Part shown: positions 11,675-64,000 of the stretch, piece after piece
Layout: each line of letters starts with the position of its first letter
Position numbering within the stretch: the stretch's first letter is position 1
Source: Oncomelania hupensis
Taxonomy: Eukaryota; Mollusca; Gastropoda; Littorinimorpha; Pomatiopsidae
Length of the DNA stretch: 64,000 nucleotides
NCBI GenBank assembly: GCA_036898135.1
Contig: CM072513.1
Span: forward strand, 32,711,946-32,775,945
Reading direction: 5' to 3'
The notes under the pieces: generated by a model
Told to the model about the DNA's origin: nothing
The model's input: the letters and a program-made list of their open reading frames with translations, nothing else
Database searches by the model: none
Position numbers and translations under genes: made by a program

Positions 11675-11935
11675 CATGGTGGCCGAATGGTTAGAGCGTT
11701 GGCTTGCGGATCGGAAGGTCCCGGGTTTGAGCCCAGGCCGGGCATTGTGTTGTGTCCCTGGGAAAGACACTTTACTCTCGTTTCCTACTCCTTCGGATGA
11801 GAGTATAAACCGAGGTCTAGTCTGTGTCGCATACATTACATCATAACGGACTTTAAAGATCCTGACGCTCATGTCCTAGACGGGTGAGCGCCGGTAACAA
11901 GAACACACCCAGCATGCACCTTGGTAAAAAAAAAA
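11675..11935 (+). repeat. SINE family A, copy with tRNA-like head
   Basis: The A-box-like TGGCCGAATGGTTAGAGCG and B-box-like GGGTTTGAGCCC resemble a pol III promoter. A conserved body (CCTGGGAAAGACACTTTAC, GAGTATAAACCGAGGTCTAG) and an A-rich end follow. Body motifs recur antisense at 21605, 37855 and 44920, and in sense at 14815 and 50475. It is not a functional tRNA gene because the acceptor and anticodon folds are not conserved. Confidence 0.75.
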
Positions 11936-11956
11936 GTGCCATAATGATCAACACGA

Positions 11957-14251
11957 TTGATTGTGGGCATATACGGCAAGACAAGACATGGCAATAGAGG
12001 CAGTTTGTGCATCAAATTCTGCAGTTCACATCATTGCTGGAAAGCTTATTCTAGGGCAATTAGAGCACATTTTCTTGTGAAAGCAGCATTGAGTGCAATA
12101 TTTGTAAACACTTCCTTCAACATGTCATGGCTGTTGCTTCATCCTGACACTTTGTCCAATGATTACAATCCTAGGAAGGAAAACGGTGATTGTCAAGAAG
12201 AAGAGTCACTTCTACATAATCCTGCAGATCTTGACATAACAGAGTCTGTTGGCAATGATGACTTTGATTAGGCTCTTTTGGAATCACTGATGCAGGGCAA
12301 AACAACAGCAAGAGATGCTGCAATACATCCTGTATTAGGACGCATTAAAGCAACGTTGGAAGATTTCAAACGACAATGTTCAAGTAGAACGAGCAAGCTA
12401 TGGATTCAAGAAATGGTACACCTCCTTCACACAGCAATATAGGCTGAGAGAACTGGAGACTTCAAGCTCCATCTATCTGCTGTTGCCAAAATGTTGCCCT
12501 ATTTTGCTGCTTCAGGGCACAACCTCTACACCAAGTCGGCCAGGCTATACTTACAGCAAATGATGGAGTTGAACAAAACCTACCCAGAAGTCTATCACGA
12601 TTTCATGGCAGGCCATCACGTGAAAAGGAGAAGCGATCGCTATAGGGCTGGTCTGTCGTGTGATCTGGTGATTGAGCAAACTTTGATGAGGACGCTGACG
12701 TCAAATGGTGGCCTAAAGGGCACGGAATGGGCGAACGACAAAGGCTTGTTTGGCTTCCCTCTATGCCTACTTGTGCAACAGCAAACCAATGGATGCAATC
12801 CTTGACGCAAACAGAGTTCACAACAAGTGAACAGCACAAAGATTCTTCTGAAATAAGGCAAGAGAAAGACCACAAAGAAACTTTGACAGTCGTCAACTAT
12901 GTTTCATCAAAAAATCCGTTTTGCGCTGACATGAGTCTTAGGTCTATTGCTACTGGCCAAGCAGCTGACTCATCTGTCAATGCTGACCAAGCTGTTGAAA
13001 TTGGTCAGCGCATTCTCCAAGGGATGACGGGTCAATCTCCAGCTGACGTGACGTTCAAGAAAAGCAATCAAGCAGTCACAATGGCGACAAAAACTGGAGT
13101 GACTATTGGCCAGGAAATGGTGCAAGTGGATCCGCAGTTATTGTTTCAAAGGTTGGTGCAAGTCGCTGGGAATGATACCAACAGGCTCGAAGAAATGTTT
13201 TACTATGGACTGGCCAATGTACCTGCCTCCTTGTTTGATGCGACAGGATTCCCAGAAAAGCCAACAAACATACTCTTGCAGGATTTCTCTGGTCTGCTGT
13301 CAATGAAACTGCATCCTTGCCAAGAGAAAATGTGAAATACATTCTCGATGGTGGATCCCTTTTGCATCGCCTTCCATGGCCCAGAGGGTCGTCCTAAAAG
13401 ATCTAGCAGAGATGTATGTCAGCTTTGTTGCTAGGAAACATACACTAGCTACAATCATTTTCGATGGCTATGTTGATGGCCCAAGTACCAAAGATGTTGC
13501 CCATCTTCGAAGAAGCAAAGGCATGGTTGGGAGACATGTAGCTTTGATCCTAACATGATCCTCTGCGAGACGAAGGAAATATTCTTGGCCAACTGCGAAA
13601 ACAAACCGGAACAACAGTCTGTAATAACATTCTTTTTGCCCATGCATTCTGTGGATACGACACGACATCTCATCCCTTCAACATCTCAAAATCACTCACA
13701 GTCAAGGAGCTTGATTCAGGAGAGCTACTGGATGAGGCTAGAGTATTCAATGATAAGATGTCAAGTCATGATGCTGTTGCAGCGGCTGGTGAGAGGGTAT
13801 TTGTTCACCTGTACAGTGAAAAACGTTCTGATACCTTGACCAAACTGTGGTTTGTCAAATATGAGCAAAAAGTGTCTGCAAGCCATACACAAATCCAAGC
13901 TAAAGTGCTCCCCCAACAGCAGCAGCAGCTGAATTCCATGCCTACAGAACATTCTACCAAGTCCAGGAGTAGCTGAGTCTAGACAGAGACCATGGTCTAT
14001 CACCAATGGATTGGGAATGGAAGTTACAGGAGGGTGGGCTACTTCCAATCATAACTAATAAGCCAGCTTCTCCATAGGATATTTTGAATGTTATCCGCTG
14101 CTGCTGCTGCTAGAAAGACTGCTCAACTGGCAGATGCAGATGCAGAAAGCACGGACTTACGTGCACCATAGCTTGTGGAGAATGCCGTGGAGTCAGCTGC
14201 ACAAACTCTGTGGTTCAGCTGGATGACGAGTCGGATTCTGAGAGCGACTAA
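11957..14251 (+). pseudogene. Decayed member of a dispersed coding family with Cys-rich tail
   Basis: Several frames line up as one broken protein. Conceptual blocks include KMLPYFAASGHNLY (12491), a GMGERQRLVWL block (12725 on), VQVDPQLLFQRLV (13120), NVKYILDGGSLLHRLPWPRG (13331, different frame), IIFDGYVDGPSTKD (13457) and a final CGEC/CT-rich stretch with an acidic tail ending at the TAA 14249-14251. At least four frameshifts or stops break it, for example near 12718, 13290, 13395 and 13550. I recall this block pattern from uncharacterised multicopy proteins of molluscs, cnidarians and fishes, whose tail resembles a tesmin/TSO1 CXC motif; this is recollection, not a search. No function is assigned. 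The inverted repeats outside it suggest a transposon passenger or transposase. Confidence 0.55.
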
Positions 14252-15700
14252 GGTAGACCACTTCTATATTCTACTGGAAAACTAATCAATTTCCTGGGTT
14301 TTTCTGTTTTTCTTTATTTCGTGTGTCTTCCTTTTAACTAATCTTTTTTCTCTTGTGAATTAAATAGAAGTCAACTTTTACAATCGAGATCAAGATTTTT
14401 AAGATCATCGGAATTTCGCATTTATACCCCTATGTTAATTAAATTTTAATCCACAGTCAGAACTAAAACTGACACAGAAAGCGTTGAAACAGATTTTCGG
14501 ACTGTATATGTTAAGAGCTTTCATTTGACATGCAACATGATATGGTTTTAAATTAAATGTTTATTTTAAGTAATCTCCCTTTGACGTTTTGAAGTGTGAA
14601 AAGACATAAGCACCAAAAATCATGTTTCAGACCCCCTTTTTTTACTGGGACTTTTTATAGGTATTTCCTCATTGCTTAAAGAATATTTTTTACTGCATAG
14701 CATTTTTATAGGAATTAGTTGCTTATTTGGCTATTTATTTCATTACTGGGACTGGACTATGAATCAGATCGTACACCAAGCTCATATTACTAAGGCTATC
14801 ATTAAATGTACTTGGGGTGAGAATACAAAACCGAAGTTTGGTCTGTGCACGTGCATACATTTAATCACACGAATTTTAAAGATATTGATGATCGTGTCCT
14901 AAATGGATGAATGCCAGTTACACCAACACTAAGTTTACCCACCCTCCCACCTCCCCACTCCCACACCCACCCCATCTGATAGTTCTCAGCCACTCATGCG
15001 GTGAGCCTGCAGTCACTGACAGGCTGCAGGCATGCATCTCTGCCAAGCGTCTGCATCCGATAACAAGTCATCCTCGGTACCTAGATTGTCACGCACTGAT
15101 GCTTTTTATTAAAACTAAAACGGAATCCAGAAATTATATACTAGGCTGCCATTGCGCTCCCTTTTTGGTTTTCAAATCCATCACCCAGTCGTTACATTCA
15201 TGTAAGCTTATCTGTTGTGTATGTACCCCCAAACACACCTGGTTGTCAGCTGAATAAAGTACAACGTCCTATTCCCCCTCGTCCTGGATGGCATTATCTG
15301 TGGTTGCTGAGGTTTTGCTGAGTTAACCTGAACATTGTATATGCTAAGTTCATGGATGACGAATATTCACAATTTTGGCCTTTCCCTATCTCCTCTCTTC
15401 CAAATCCACAGTATATTTGTCAAGTTTTCCCAGTAGATATATGCACCATATCCATTTTCTTAGCATATAAAATGCGTAAAAAACAACAAGAAGAAGACAG
15501 AATTTAAATTTAAAGAAATAATTGAGCATCAAATTGTGGATTTTGTCATTTATTCAAGCGTACTTTCTTGTCAATAGAATTAAGCCAGCCAGTTCCAAAA
15601 TCACCCGTTTGATGCTTACAGTACTTCTAATGTTGACATGTAGAATACAATTACTCTTTCTGTTCCTGTTTTCATCTTTCTTTATTCGTCCTACCCTATA
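14252..15700. other. Noncoding DNA with a SINE A body fragment
   Basis: 14815-14930 carries the sense SINE A body (GAATACAAAACCGAAGTTTGG, truncated, and GATCGTGTCCTAAATGGATG). The rest is AT-rich with no gene seen. Confidence 0.5.
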
Positions 15701-16122
15701 CTGCCCTATCCCGTAACTTGGAGGTCGTTGGGGCACCACAGATGATCGTTTAAACAGCGTATTCTATCTTTCTCTGTCCTCAGCAACCCTGATGGCTTCA
15801 CTCAGTGTCAAGCCAGTCCATTCTCGAATGTTGTCCTCCCACCTCTTTTTCGGTCTCACTCTTCTTCTACCTTCTTGCACCGTGCCTTGCAGGATGGTCT
15901 TTGCAAGGACTGATGCTCTGGTGACGTGGCCAAACCATCGGAGTTTCCGTTTCGTCACTGTGAGCAGGTCATCGTGTTGTCCAATGGCTTGTATGATGGT
16001 CTGTCAGACTTCGTCGTTGGTGATGTGCTGGGTATAGGAAATGCCCAAAAGTGGTGATGTGCTGGGTATAGGAAATGCCCAGAAGTCTTCTGTAGCATCT
16101 CATCTCCATACTTTGTGTGCTT
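15700..16122 (-). mobile_element. LINE 3' fragment (RTE-like), minus strand
   Basis: On the minus strand it encodes the C-terminal tail of a non-LTR polyprotein (RKLRWFGHVTRAS...LAKTILQGT...KKRWEDNIREWTGLTL). This is the same family as 20538 and 61700. A local duplication of about 36 bp (GGTGATGTGCTGGGTATAGG, truncated) lies at 16018-16083. It is 5'-truncated. Confidence 0.8.
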
Positions 16123-16658
16123 GACAATTTTATTTTCAAATACACCACTTGCTCTGATTTTGTTTGTTTGTTTGTTTGTTTGTTTTCTTTTTTTAGGGAC
16201 ACTTTGACTCGTTCCCAGGATAAATTCTTTTAAAATTCACAGTGAGTGTTGTCCCACTGAAAAAAAATCTTACAACAAAAATTAATTCTTACAAAAGTAT
16301 AATTATTTGTAATCAATAAATTCCATAGTTTTGGTGCCTTTTAACAGCAATCTCTACATCTACCAAAGCCGGTAAGCGGCAAAACGCATAAAATAAGTTG
16401 CTCAGTGATTTTTTTAATTTATTTTAGGTGGATACAAATAGACCCTATACCCTACCCCAGACACCAAAGACATATTCTTGAAGCCGCACAGTTCATTCAA
16501 AAATAGGGTCAAAGATCACACAGTTATGATATTGGTGTACCGTTAAACAAGGGGAATCATTCCCTGTCAGAAATGGAAAATATTAACTTTGGTTTGAGCA
16601 ACAAAGCTCCACTTTATCATCATTTAATGTAAAAACAATGCAAAATTTAGTGTTAACC
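16123..16658. other. Unassigned noncoding DNA
   Basis: AT-rich sequence with a (TTTG)n run near 16162-16184. No exon or element was recognised. Confidence 0.4.
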
Positions 16659-16925
16659 TGTTACCGCCAAAAGTAAACTGTTTAACAATTGAGACGCGCA
16701 TGACATGATAGATCCGATAATTTTGTTTTGCAAAGCATGCAATGATAGAGTGTATTTACCTTTGCTTTGATTTTGGGCTGTTGCTAGAAGAAGCTTTGTA
16801 TAATGTTGATCATTTTCAATACTGTTAAGAATTTTCTGGAATTATAATTGTTTATTATCGATCTGCTGATTAGTTTGACTAATGGATGCGCTGACTGGTC
16901 TTACATATGATTGATAGATGCTGTT
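16659..16925 (+). repeat. Decayed LTR of the Gmr1-like family
   Basis: It aligns collinearly with 4162-4385: shared motifs include GATAGATC, TTTGCAAAG, TAGAG.TTATTTACCTTTG, GAAGCTTTGTATAA.GTTGAT and TTTA.TATCGATC. It ends about 40 bp before the first placed PLEKHH exon. No internal region is attached, so it is a solo LTR or fragment. Confidence 0.65.
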
Positions 16926-16963
16926 TATCTGAAGTAATTAACATGAATTTGCAAATGTTTCAG

Positions 16964-57703
<40,740 letters not shown>

Positions 57704-58865
57704 TAGGCCCACCGTTCAATGCAACATTCTGCGTATTATTGTAGACTATCATTGCCAACGTTCATCAAACACCCAGCGAATATAGAAGTACTTTTCAATG
57801 CAGCATTTTGTGTATTGTATACACGATCATCACCGCTCATATCCAATCTAGGATGTGTGACTGAAGAAAGGAGACCTATAGCAACCATCACCAAAAGCAG
57901 CAACCAGCGAATAAGACGATTCTGTGTTTTATTGCATTATTATCATCACAGCTCATATTGATTATAATTTCAAATTTCATAGCATTTTTCATTACTTTTT
58001 ACATCGGAATCTAGTCATAAGACGTAACAATCTGAATCAGTGTTACATAGTCATGAAACGTGTTTAAAGTGCGTCTGAGATCGATATCAAAATATCGTGT
58101 ACGAACTTATATAATGGCTAATTAACGCTAATAGGCGACAATTTCCTGATATATTCGTACATTTTGTGTGGGTGGATGGGTGTCTGTGTTTGGGTGTGTA
58201 ATACTGGAATTGAATCTAAACTTCCTTTCTGACCATTCAAAAGGTCCTCTCCTATAGCAGTAAACAGTTTATCGCCCTTGGAATAGAAGCACAGCTGGTG
58301 CCCAAGGATTTTATCACCAGGGGTTTGCTTAACAAATATGCTGCAGGGCGTTGTTGTGAATTAACCAAGCAGGAGTATTGCGTGTCTGTGGTATTTAAGT
58401 GTTGAACTGTATCAAAGAGCCTTTGGCCAGACACGCGCCGTGACGTTATCGAGAGTCTCTCTTCTTTTTTTCTTTTTTTTCTCTTCTGAAGATGATTACA
58501 CGTTTATCGGAGAGCTTTCACCTAAATAATGTGAGATTAATACACTCATCTATGATCATACTATTTAGTGTATAAGTTTGAAAAAATAGTGACCTCAGAC
58601 TCACGTTAACTCCACTAGTCGTTAGGGATGAAAACAAGGAATGTCGTTGGAAAAAAACATTTTTTTTTTGCCTTCAGATTTTTTTTTCTTCTGTCAGATA
58701 AAGTGATAGCAGATGTGATAATCACGAATGATATTTGTTTTCTTACATCATGCTAACCAAATTTGTTCGTTAAACTTAAAAAAAAAAAAAAAAAATTTTA
58801 ATTTTGTTCCAATAAACTTTGTATGTATTACTATTTATTTATTTACAAGTTGTCCAATAAAGTTT
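57704..58865 (+). other. PLEKHH: Likely 3' UTR of PLEKHH
   Basis: The first AATAAA signals after the stop are at 58811-58816 and 58856-58861, giving a 3' UTR of about 1.15 kb if no further splicing occurs. No other gene was seen. The extent is inference. Confidence 0.4.
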
Positions 58866-59669
58866 TAAATGTATTTGGATTTCTTTACAATTAAAACCAT
58901 GTTTTTATTGAATTGATTTTTTTCTTCTCCTTACTGGGATTAATTAGTTTGAATCAGTTTGTTGGGAATGCAAACAGTAACTTGAGTAAGGGCAATTGTC
59001 ACATTTATTTCTCACAACCGCGAGTCGTCCGTCTATCGTGTTTTATTTTGTTTACACGACACGAAGTCAACTGATGATTCTTTTCTGTTTCTCCGAAATG
59101 AAAGGAAGTTCGTTTGTTCACAATTGTTATTTTTGTTCTGAAATTAATAATGACTGAAAGTACTGTCCAGGTATTTGCTTTCTTGAAACATGTAATCTTA
59201 AGTCAACATTTTTATGTGGTTTCAATGTTTTATTTTGGAATTACTTGTTATACATGTTGGGAATGCAAGTAAAGAAGTACAAGGATCATCCACTTTTCAC
59301 GACAGCGTAGTTTTGCATAGATTTTTCTCAATTTTATTTGGCGCTTGAGCAAGCAGCGATAGCGTAGCATCGTTATCATCATCGTCATCAATCCGTCGTC
59401 ATCATCATGGTCATCGTCATTATCGTCGTCATAATCATCATCAATTCGTCGTCATCATAAACATTATCGCCAGCCTGGGTGGAAGTGGGTGGAAGTGGAG
59501 ACAGACAAAAAAGAGACAAGTGGGTCGGGGCGAGGGGCTAGATCTGCCGTTATGTACATAGCTGAGCTGTATTTCAAGGACTTCAGAAAGTTTGAAGAAT
59601 CTCGTCAACAAAATAGACACACACAGAAACCCCAAAACAGTATTTAATTTCAGTAGTTCCCAACGCTGA
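58866..59669. other. Intergenic AT-rich DNA
   Basis: ATC/GTC-rich stretch at 59365-59470. No gene was seen. Confidence 0.4.
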
Positions 59670-60240
59670 CCCCCACACCCCCGTTGGATTGCCGAAGTTT
59701 TCTGTATAAATACATGTAGTAGATGTATCATCAGTTTGTGGAAATGTAGTGCTTTAAATTACCACTGTTTCTGCCATTCTCATTTTTTCGTTCTCATTCC
59801 TAATCTGTTCTATCAATCTACTATCGTCTGCGCAAAACTCCTCATTTGTTTATGGGGTCTGTTGGGTCAGCTTGGGGATATTGAACGCTTTCTTCCAAAT
59901 GGTCACTATGGCTTTCTATGGTATTATTATTTAGCAATGTAGGCATTTTATATGTATGTTTTGTGAATATTTTGTAATGATGTTTATATTCTATTATCTT
60001 TTTGTAAACAGGGGTTCGATAAATTAGAGTATTGCCTCAACGTCCCCTGCGTGGGATGCCTTTATTGTAAAGTGACCGGCTTCTGGGGTGTCTTCAGTGT
60101 TACCACAAGGGTTGTTTCAGGAGGTCTTTTATATGGATCTGGGGTGAGTCCTCTTTCAGCCAAGTTGTGGTCTTGATTGTGGTGGTCCTGATTAAGCTCT
60201 TTGCAGTCCACTGGAACCTGTAAGCAATGAATAACTCATA
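59670..60240 (+). mobile_element. 600-bp retroposon copy 5
   Basis: Starts in CCCCCACACCCCCGTTGGAT and ends AATGAATAACTCATAACTAA. Internally shorter near the CACCTACC region. No clear flanking duplication. Confidence 0.8.
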
Positions 60241-61160
60241 ACTAATTGTAGGTTGTATTTGCATGTTTGATTAGTTTGAATGTTTTTGTTTTCATACTTG
60301 ACTTTTATTTATTTTATCATGCATGTATTCACGAGTGTATTACTTTCGTAATAAAACTATGTTTGATTTCGTAATGTGTTCCTGGTCTTTTCTCCTGCAT
60401 TTGTTTAATTTGTACTTGAAAAACGTTTAAATGTTAGCTATATTCAATTCTGTTTGAATCGAAGAACTTTGATACGGGTCTGCCATGCTTTGAGTCAACG
60501 TATAATTCACAATTTTACTGTATTATTGCTGTATTATGTGTTAGTTGATATATTTACAATCATTTCTGTATTATGTGTATTATTATTACAGTAATTGTTG
60601 TATTATTTGAATTATTATCGTTGCATTATTTGAAACATGATTACAGCCATCGTGGCGTTATTTTAAATTATCTTTTTATTATCAATTCATATTGTTGTTA
60701 TTATTTTGTAGTCAATTGTTATTTTAAAGTGTTTTTGGTATTCTTTCAAGAGCATTTGGGAGAATGGTTCTATTCAAACCAAAACCATAATTGTCATCGT
60801 CTTTATCATCTTCATAGTCTTCATCATCAGCATCACCGTCAAATATATATTTTTTAAATTTTGATTTATTGGAATGGAAAGAACAAGAGTTTTTTTTACT
60901 TACCTCTTATTGTTCTGATTGATAAAAGTGGTGAAAGGAAAAAGAATTTGATTATTGGTTTTGTTAGCTTGGTCATTGTCTCGTCTATTATTTTGTTATT
61001 CCGTTTGTGTTACGTGTGTGATCTGAAATGGTATATGTGTGAAACTGAGCGAGAACGATTCTTCGACCTGAATACATGTACATTTTCTGCGTATTATCAT
61101 TGCAAATGAATGATTTGACAAATTGATTTTGTATCACGTTGGATTTAGAGTGTGTGCATG
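60241..61160. other. Intergenic AT-rich DNA
   Basis: Imperfect ATT-rich sequence. No gene or element was recognised. Confidence 0.4.
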
Positions 61161-61465
<305 letters not shown>

Positions 61466-62273
61466 CCTGCAAGTGGAATGAGTGTGAGCTGGGGTAATGT
61501 GGGGGTGTGCGCGAAATTGAACATTTGTGCATCTGTTCTTCTGTTAATTTGCTCGTATTATTTTGTATAACCCATAACCGCGACATTTTTGATTGGCGGA
61601 ATGGGGGCAACTAAGCTTAAAAGAACAACAGCACGAAGGCCTACTAGACTGAAGCGACTGACTAGTGTTAAACAGCCCAAGGTCTCCATGATCCAAAGCA
61701 AGCCTGGCATATGATATGCCTTTCCGAAGAACAAGAAGTCTTGGATAGATGGACAGAGTACTGCTCTGACCTTTACAACCACACACCAAACGGAGACCCA
61801 TCAGTTCTAGCATGTCCCGAGAACAGAGAAGAAGAAGAAATACTCCCAATTCTCCGAGAATAAGTTGAGGACGCAGTGCAATCGCCGAAGAAGCGGATGT
61901 CAGCGGGAGTGGACAACATACCCGCGGAATTGTTTCAAGCTGGAGAAGAATTGATGATTGACGCCTCACCATTATTTGTAACAAGATCTGGCAGAGTGGG
62001 GAGTGGCCTACACCATGGACCCAGTCGCTTGTCATCACTCTTCCCAAAAAAGGTAATCTTCAGGAATGTAAAAATTACCGCACCATCAGCCTCATCAGCC
62101 ATCCCAGCAAGGTCCTCCTGAAGATAATACTCAACATGTTGAAACCCCAAGCTGAACAAATTGTAGCTAAAGAACAAGCAGGATTCAGGGCAGGGCGAAG
62201 TACCACTTAACAGATTTTCAACTTCAGAATAATCTGCGAGAAATATCTACAGCTCCAACAACATCTATATCAT

Positions 62274-62681
62274 GTGTTTCTAGACTTCAAGAAAGCGTTT
62301 GACCGAGTCTGCCATGCAGCTCTGTGTACAACCATGAGAGTGTACAAAATCAGCCCTAAAATTATTGAAGTCATCGAAAACCTGTATGACAAGGCTACCA
62401 GTGCAGCCCTTCACAATAGCGCCATCGGAAACTGGTTCAGAACAACAATCGGTGTGCGTCAAGGATGCCTACTCTCTCCAACACTCTTCAACATTTTCCT
62501 AGAGCGCATAATGTCAGATGAAATTGCAGATCACGAAGGCACAGTCAGCATAGGGGGTAGAGCAATCTCCAACCTCCGTTTTGCGGATGACATTGATGGA
62601 TTGGCTGGAGAGGAACAAGAACTTGAACAGGTGGTACAGAGGTTTGACACCACTTCCAGGGCTTATGGAATTAAAAAATAA
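62274..62681 (+). pseudogene. Open piece of LINE reverse transcriptase
   Basis: 135 residues carrying RT motifs from LDFKKAFDR through GVRQGCLLSP to RFADDIDGLAGEE. The palm Asp pair is intact, but the flanking frames are broken, so no full enzyme is made. Confidence 0.8.
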
Positions 62682-63307
62682 GTGCAGAGAAGACCAAAAT
62701 GATGACCAACAACACCAATGGCATCAACATGGACGTAAAAGTCCAAGGCCAATCCCTCAACACAGTGCATAGTTTCAAATATTTAGGAGCCATTGCATTA
62801 GGCAATGGGTCCCGACAGGAAGTCCTCTCCAGGATCGCACAAACTGCTGCCCGACAAGGTTGAAGCCCATTTGGAAAGACATGACCATTAATCTACATTC
62901 CTAGGTAAGGCTGCTGCGCACCCTTGTCATCTCCATTTTCCTATTTTCTTGCGAAACATGGACCCTCATAGCAGATCTACAACGAAGAATACAAAGTATG
63001 GAGATGAGGTGCTACAGAAGACTTCAGGGCATTTCCTATACCCAGTACATCACCAACTACGAAATCCGACAGACCATCACACAAGCCATTGGACAACACG
63101 ATGACATGTTCACAGTCGTAAAGACACGGAAACTCCGATGGTATGGGCACATCACCAGAGCAGCAAGCCTTGCAAAGACCATCCTGCATGGTACGACGCA
63201 AGGAGGCGGAAGAAGAGGGAGACAGAAAAAGAGATGGGAGAGCAACCTTCGAGAATGGACTGGCTTGACACTGAGCGAAGCCATGAGGGTAGAAAAAGAT
63301 GGAGTAC

Positions 63308-63904
63308 CTCCCCCGTGTGGATGCCGGGGGTTTCAGTATAACTAGTATCCCCACTTTCTGGAAATTTAGTACTTTAAATTCCGACATTCGTTGTCTTTCT
63401 CCTTTGTTCCGTCTCATTCCTACTCTGTTCTATCTATCTACTATACTGTCTTCTTCTTCTCTAGACCAGTCACCTACCTTTTTTCTTGAAAACTCTTCCG
63501 GGACAAAACTCCTCATTTGTGTGTGAGGTCCGTTGGATCAGCTTGGGAATATTGCCTTCTGCCTGGTGGTTACTGGTGTTTCCTATGATGTTATTATTAA
63601 TTGGCAATGTAGGCATTTTATATGTATGTGTTTTGTTGATATTTATAATGTTTATATCCTATTTTGTTTTTGTAAACAGGGGTTCGATAAATTAGAGTAC
63701 AGCCTCTGCGTCCCCTGCGTGGGATTTCTTTATTGTAAAGTGACCGGCTGGTGGAGTGCCTTCAGTATTACTAGGGTTGTTTCTGCAGATCTTTTATGTG
63801 GATCAGGGGTGAATCCTCTTTCAGCGAAGTTGTGGTTTTGATTTTGTGGTCCAGATTCGGTTCTTTGCAGTCCTCTGGACCCTGCAAAAAATAACTAATT
63901 AACT
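63308..63904 (+). mobile_element. 600-bp retroposon copy 6 with 12-bp target duplication
   Basis: Inserted in the LINE and flanked by AAGATGGAGTAC (63296-63307) and AAGATGGGGTAC (63905-63916). It is 597 bp: C-rich start, GATGCCGGGGGTTTCAGTAT, end AAATAACTAATTAACT. No long ORF is shared as protein, and there is no terminal inverted repeat. Confidence 0.92.
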
Positions 63905-63947
63905 AAGATGGGGTACGCTCGTTAAACGATCATCTATGGTGCCCCTA

Positions 63948-64000
63948 TGTTACGTTGAAACGCGAACGAAAGTATGTCTGAAACGCGCACGATAGATCTA
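63948..64000 (+). repeat. Start of another Gmr1-family LTR, cut by window end
   Basis: 53 bp beginning TGTTACGTTGAAACGCGAAC, with 5 differences from 4162-4214. It interrupts the LINE 3' end just after GGTGCCCCTA. Confidence 0.85.

Larger units (their letters stand above)
11337..14656 (+). mobile_element. Possible DNA transposon enclosing a decayed coding family
   Basis: AAAAAGTCCCA at 11337-11347 is repeated inverted as TGGGACTTTTT at 14646-14656. Similarity continues loosely inward (GGGGT.TGAA..ATG on both sides). Between them lie the coding remnant at 11957-14251 and a nested SINE at 11675. The short perfect core and no confirmed target duplication keep this tentative. Confidence 0.35.
61700..63947 (+). 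mobile_element. Non-LTR retrotransposon (RTE-like), 5'-truncated, split by insertions
   Basis: In several frames it encodes endonuclease-RT linker sequence (EYCSDLYNHTPNGDPSVL-like), MSAGVDNIPAELFQAGEE, LPKKGNLQECKNYRTISLIS, FLDFKKAFDRVCHAAL, GVRQGCLLSPTLFNIFLERI, the catalytic FADD box (near 62580), KISAEKTKMM, FKYLGAIALGNGS and the C-terminal MEMRCYRRLQGISY/RKLRWYGHITRA/KKRWESNLREWTGL blocks. Frameshifts and stops (62210, 62680, 62860 on) kill it. A retroposon is inserted at 63308-63904, and an LTR interrupts the tail at 63948. The block pattern fits RTE-like elements; clade not proven. Confidence 0.85.

Noticed and set aside
11675..11745. tRNA gene with A and B boxes
   Set aside because: The fold is not complete, and it continues into a repeated SINE body ending in an A-rich tail.
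63299..63841. Protein repeated in several copies of the 600-bp retroposon
   Set aside because: The frames differ between copies and include stops. Their similarity follows from DNA similarity of the repeat.

Overview
The window is animal nuclear DNA, most likely from a mollusc and probably a gastropod. The clade is inferred from the repeat content and was not tested. Coding sequence is short exons with GT-AG introns, and most of the 64 kb is transposon debris and microsatellites. No bacterial-type gene, CRISPR array or functional tRNA/rRNA gene is visible.

One host gene dominates. It is a plus-strand PLEKHH1/PLEKHH2 (C. elegans MAX-1) family gene of which 27 coding exons can be placed between 16964 and 57703. 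Every junction keeps frame and gives 4044 nt, or 1347 codons plus stop. The visible protein runs: end of an N-terminal coiled coil, long acidic low-complexity linker, PH1, PH2, MyTH4, FERM. The 5' exons with the start codon were not found and may lie upstream of the window. Intron 22 (37075-52878, about 15.8 kb) splits the FERM domain and is filled with repeats.

Region by region. 1-4743: a Ty3/gypsy-type retrotransposon with integrase ahead of reverse transcriptase (Gmr1-like order). Most of RT and all recognisable RNase H are deleted, yet one 1179-codon frame remains open. Its leader carries five perfect heat-shock-element triplets. A 3' LTR starts at 4162. 4744-11336: noncoding DNA with microsatellites and repeat fragments. 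11337-14656: a possible DNA transposon carrying a decayed Cys-rich-tailed coding family and a nested SINE. 15700-16925: a minus-strand LINE fragment and a decayed LTR. 16964-57703: the PLEKHH gene. Its introns hold a tRNA/5S chimeric SINE, a piggyBac deletion derivative, nested hAT-like elements, a palindrome-bearing inverted-repeat element, L2/CR1-like LINE pieces, two further SINE families and several copies of a roughly 600-bp retroposon. 57704-64000: possible 3' UTR, AT-rich DNA, two more 600-bp retroposon copies, a long LINE fragment, and the first 53 bp of another LTR at the right edge.

The only coherent gene product is the PLEKHH protein, expected to work as a membrane-associated cytoskeletal adaptor. 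The rest records successive insertions; at the right end a LINE was hit separately by the 600-bp retroposon and by an LTR element.
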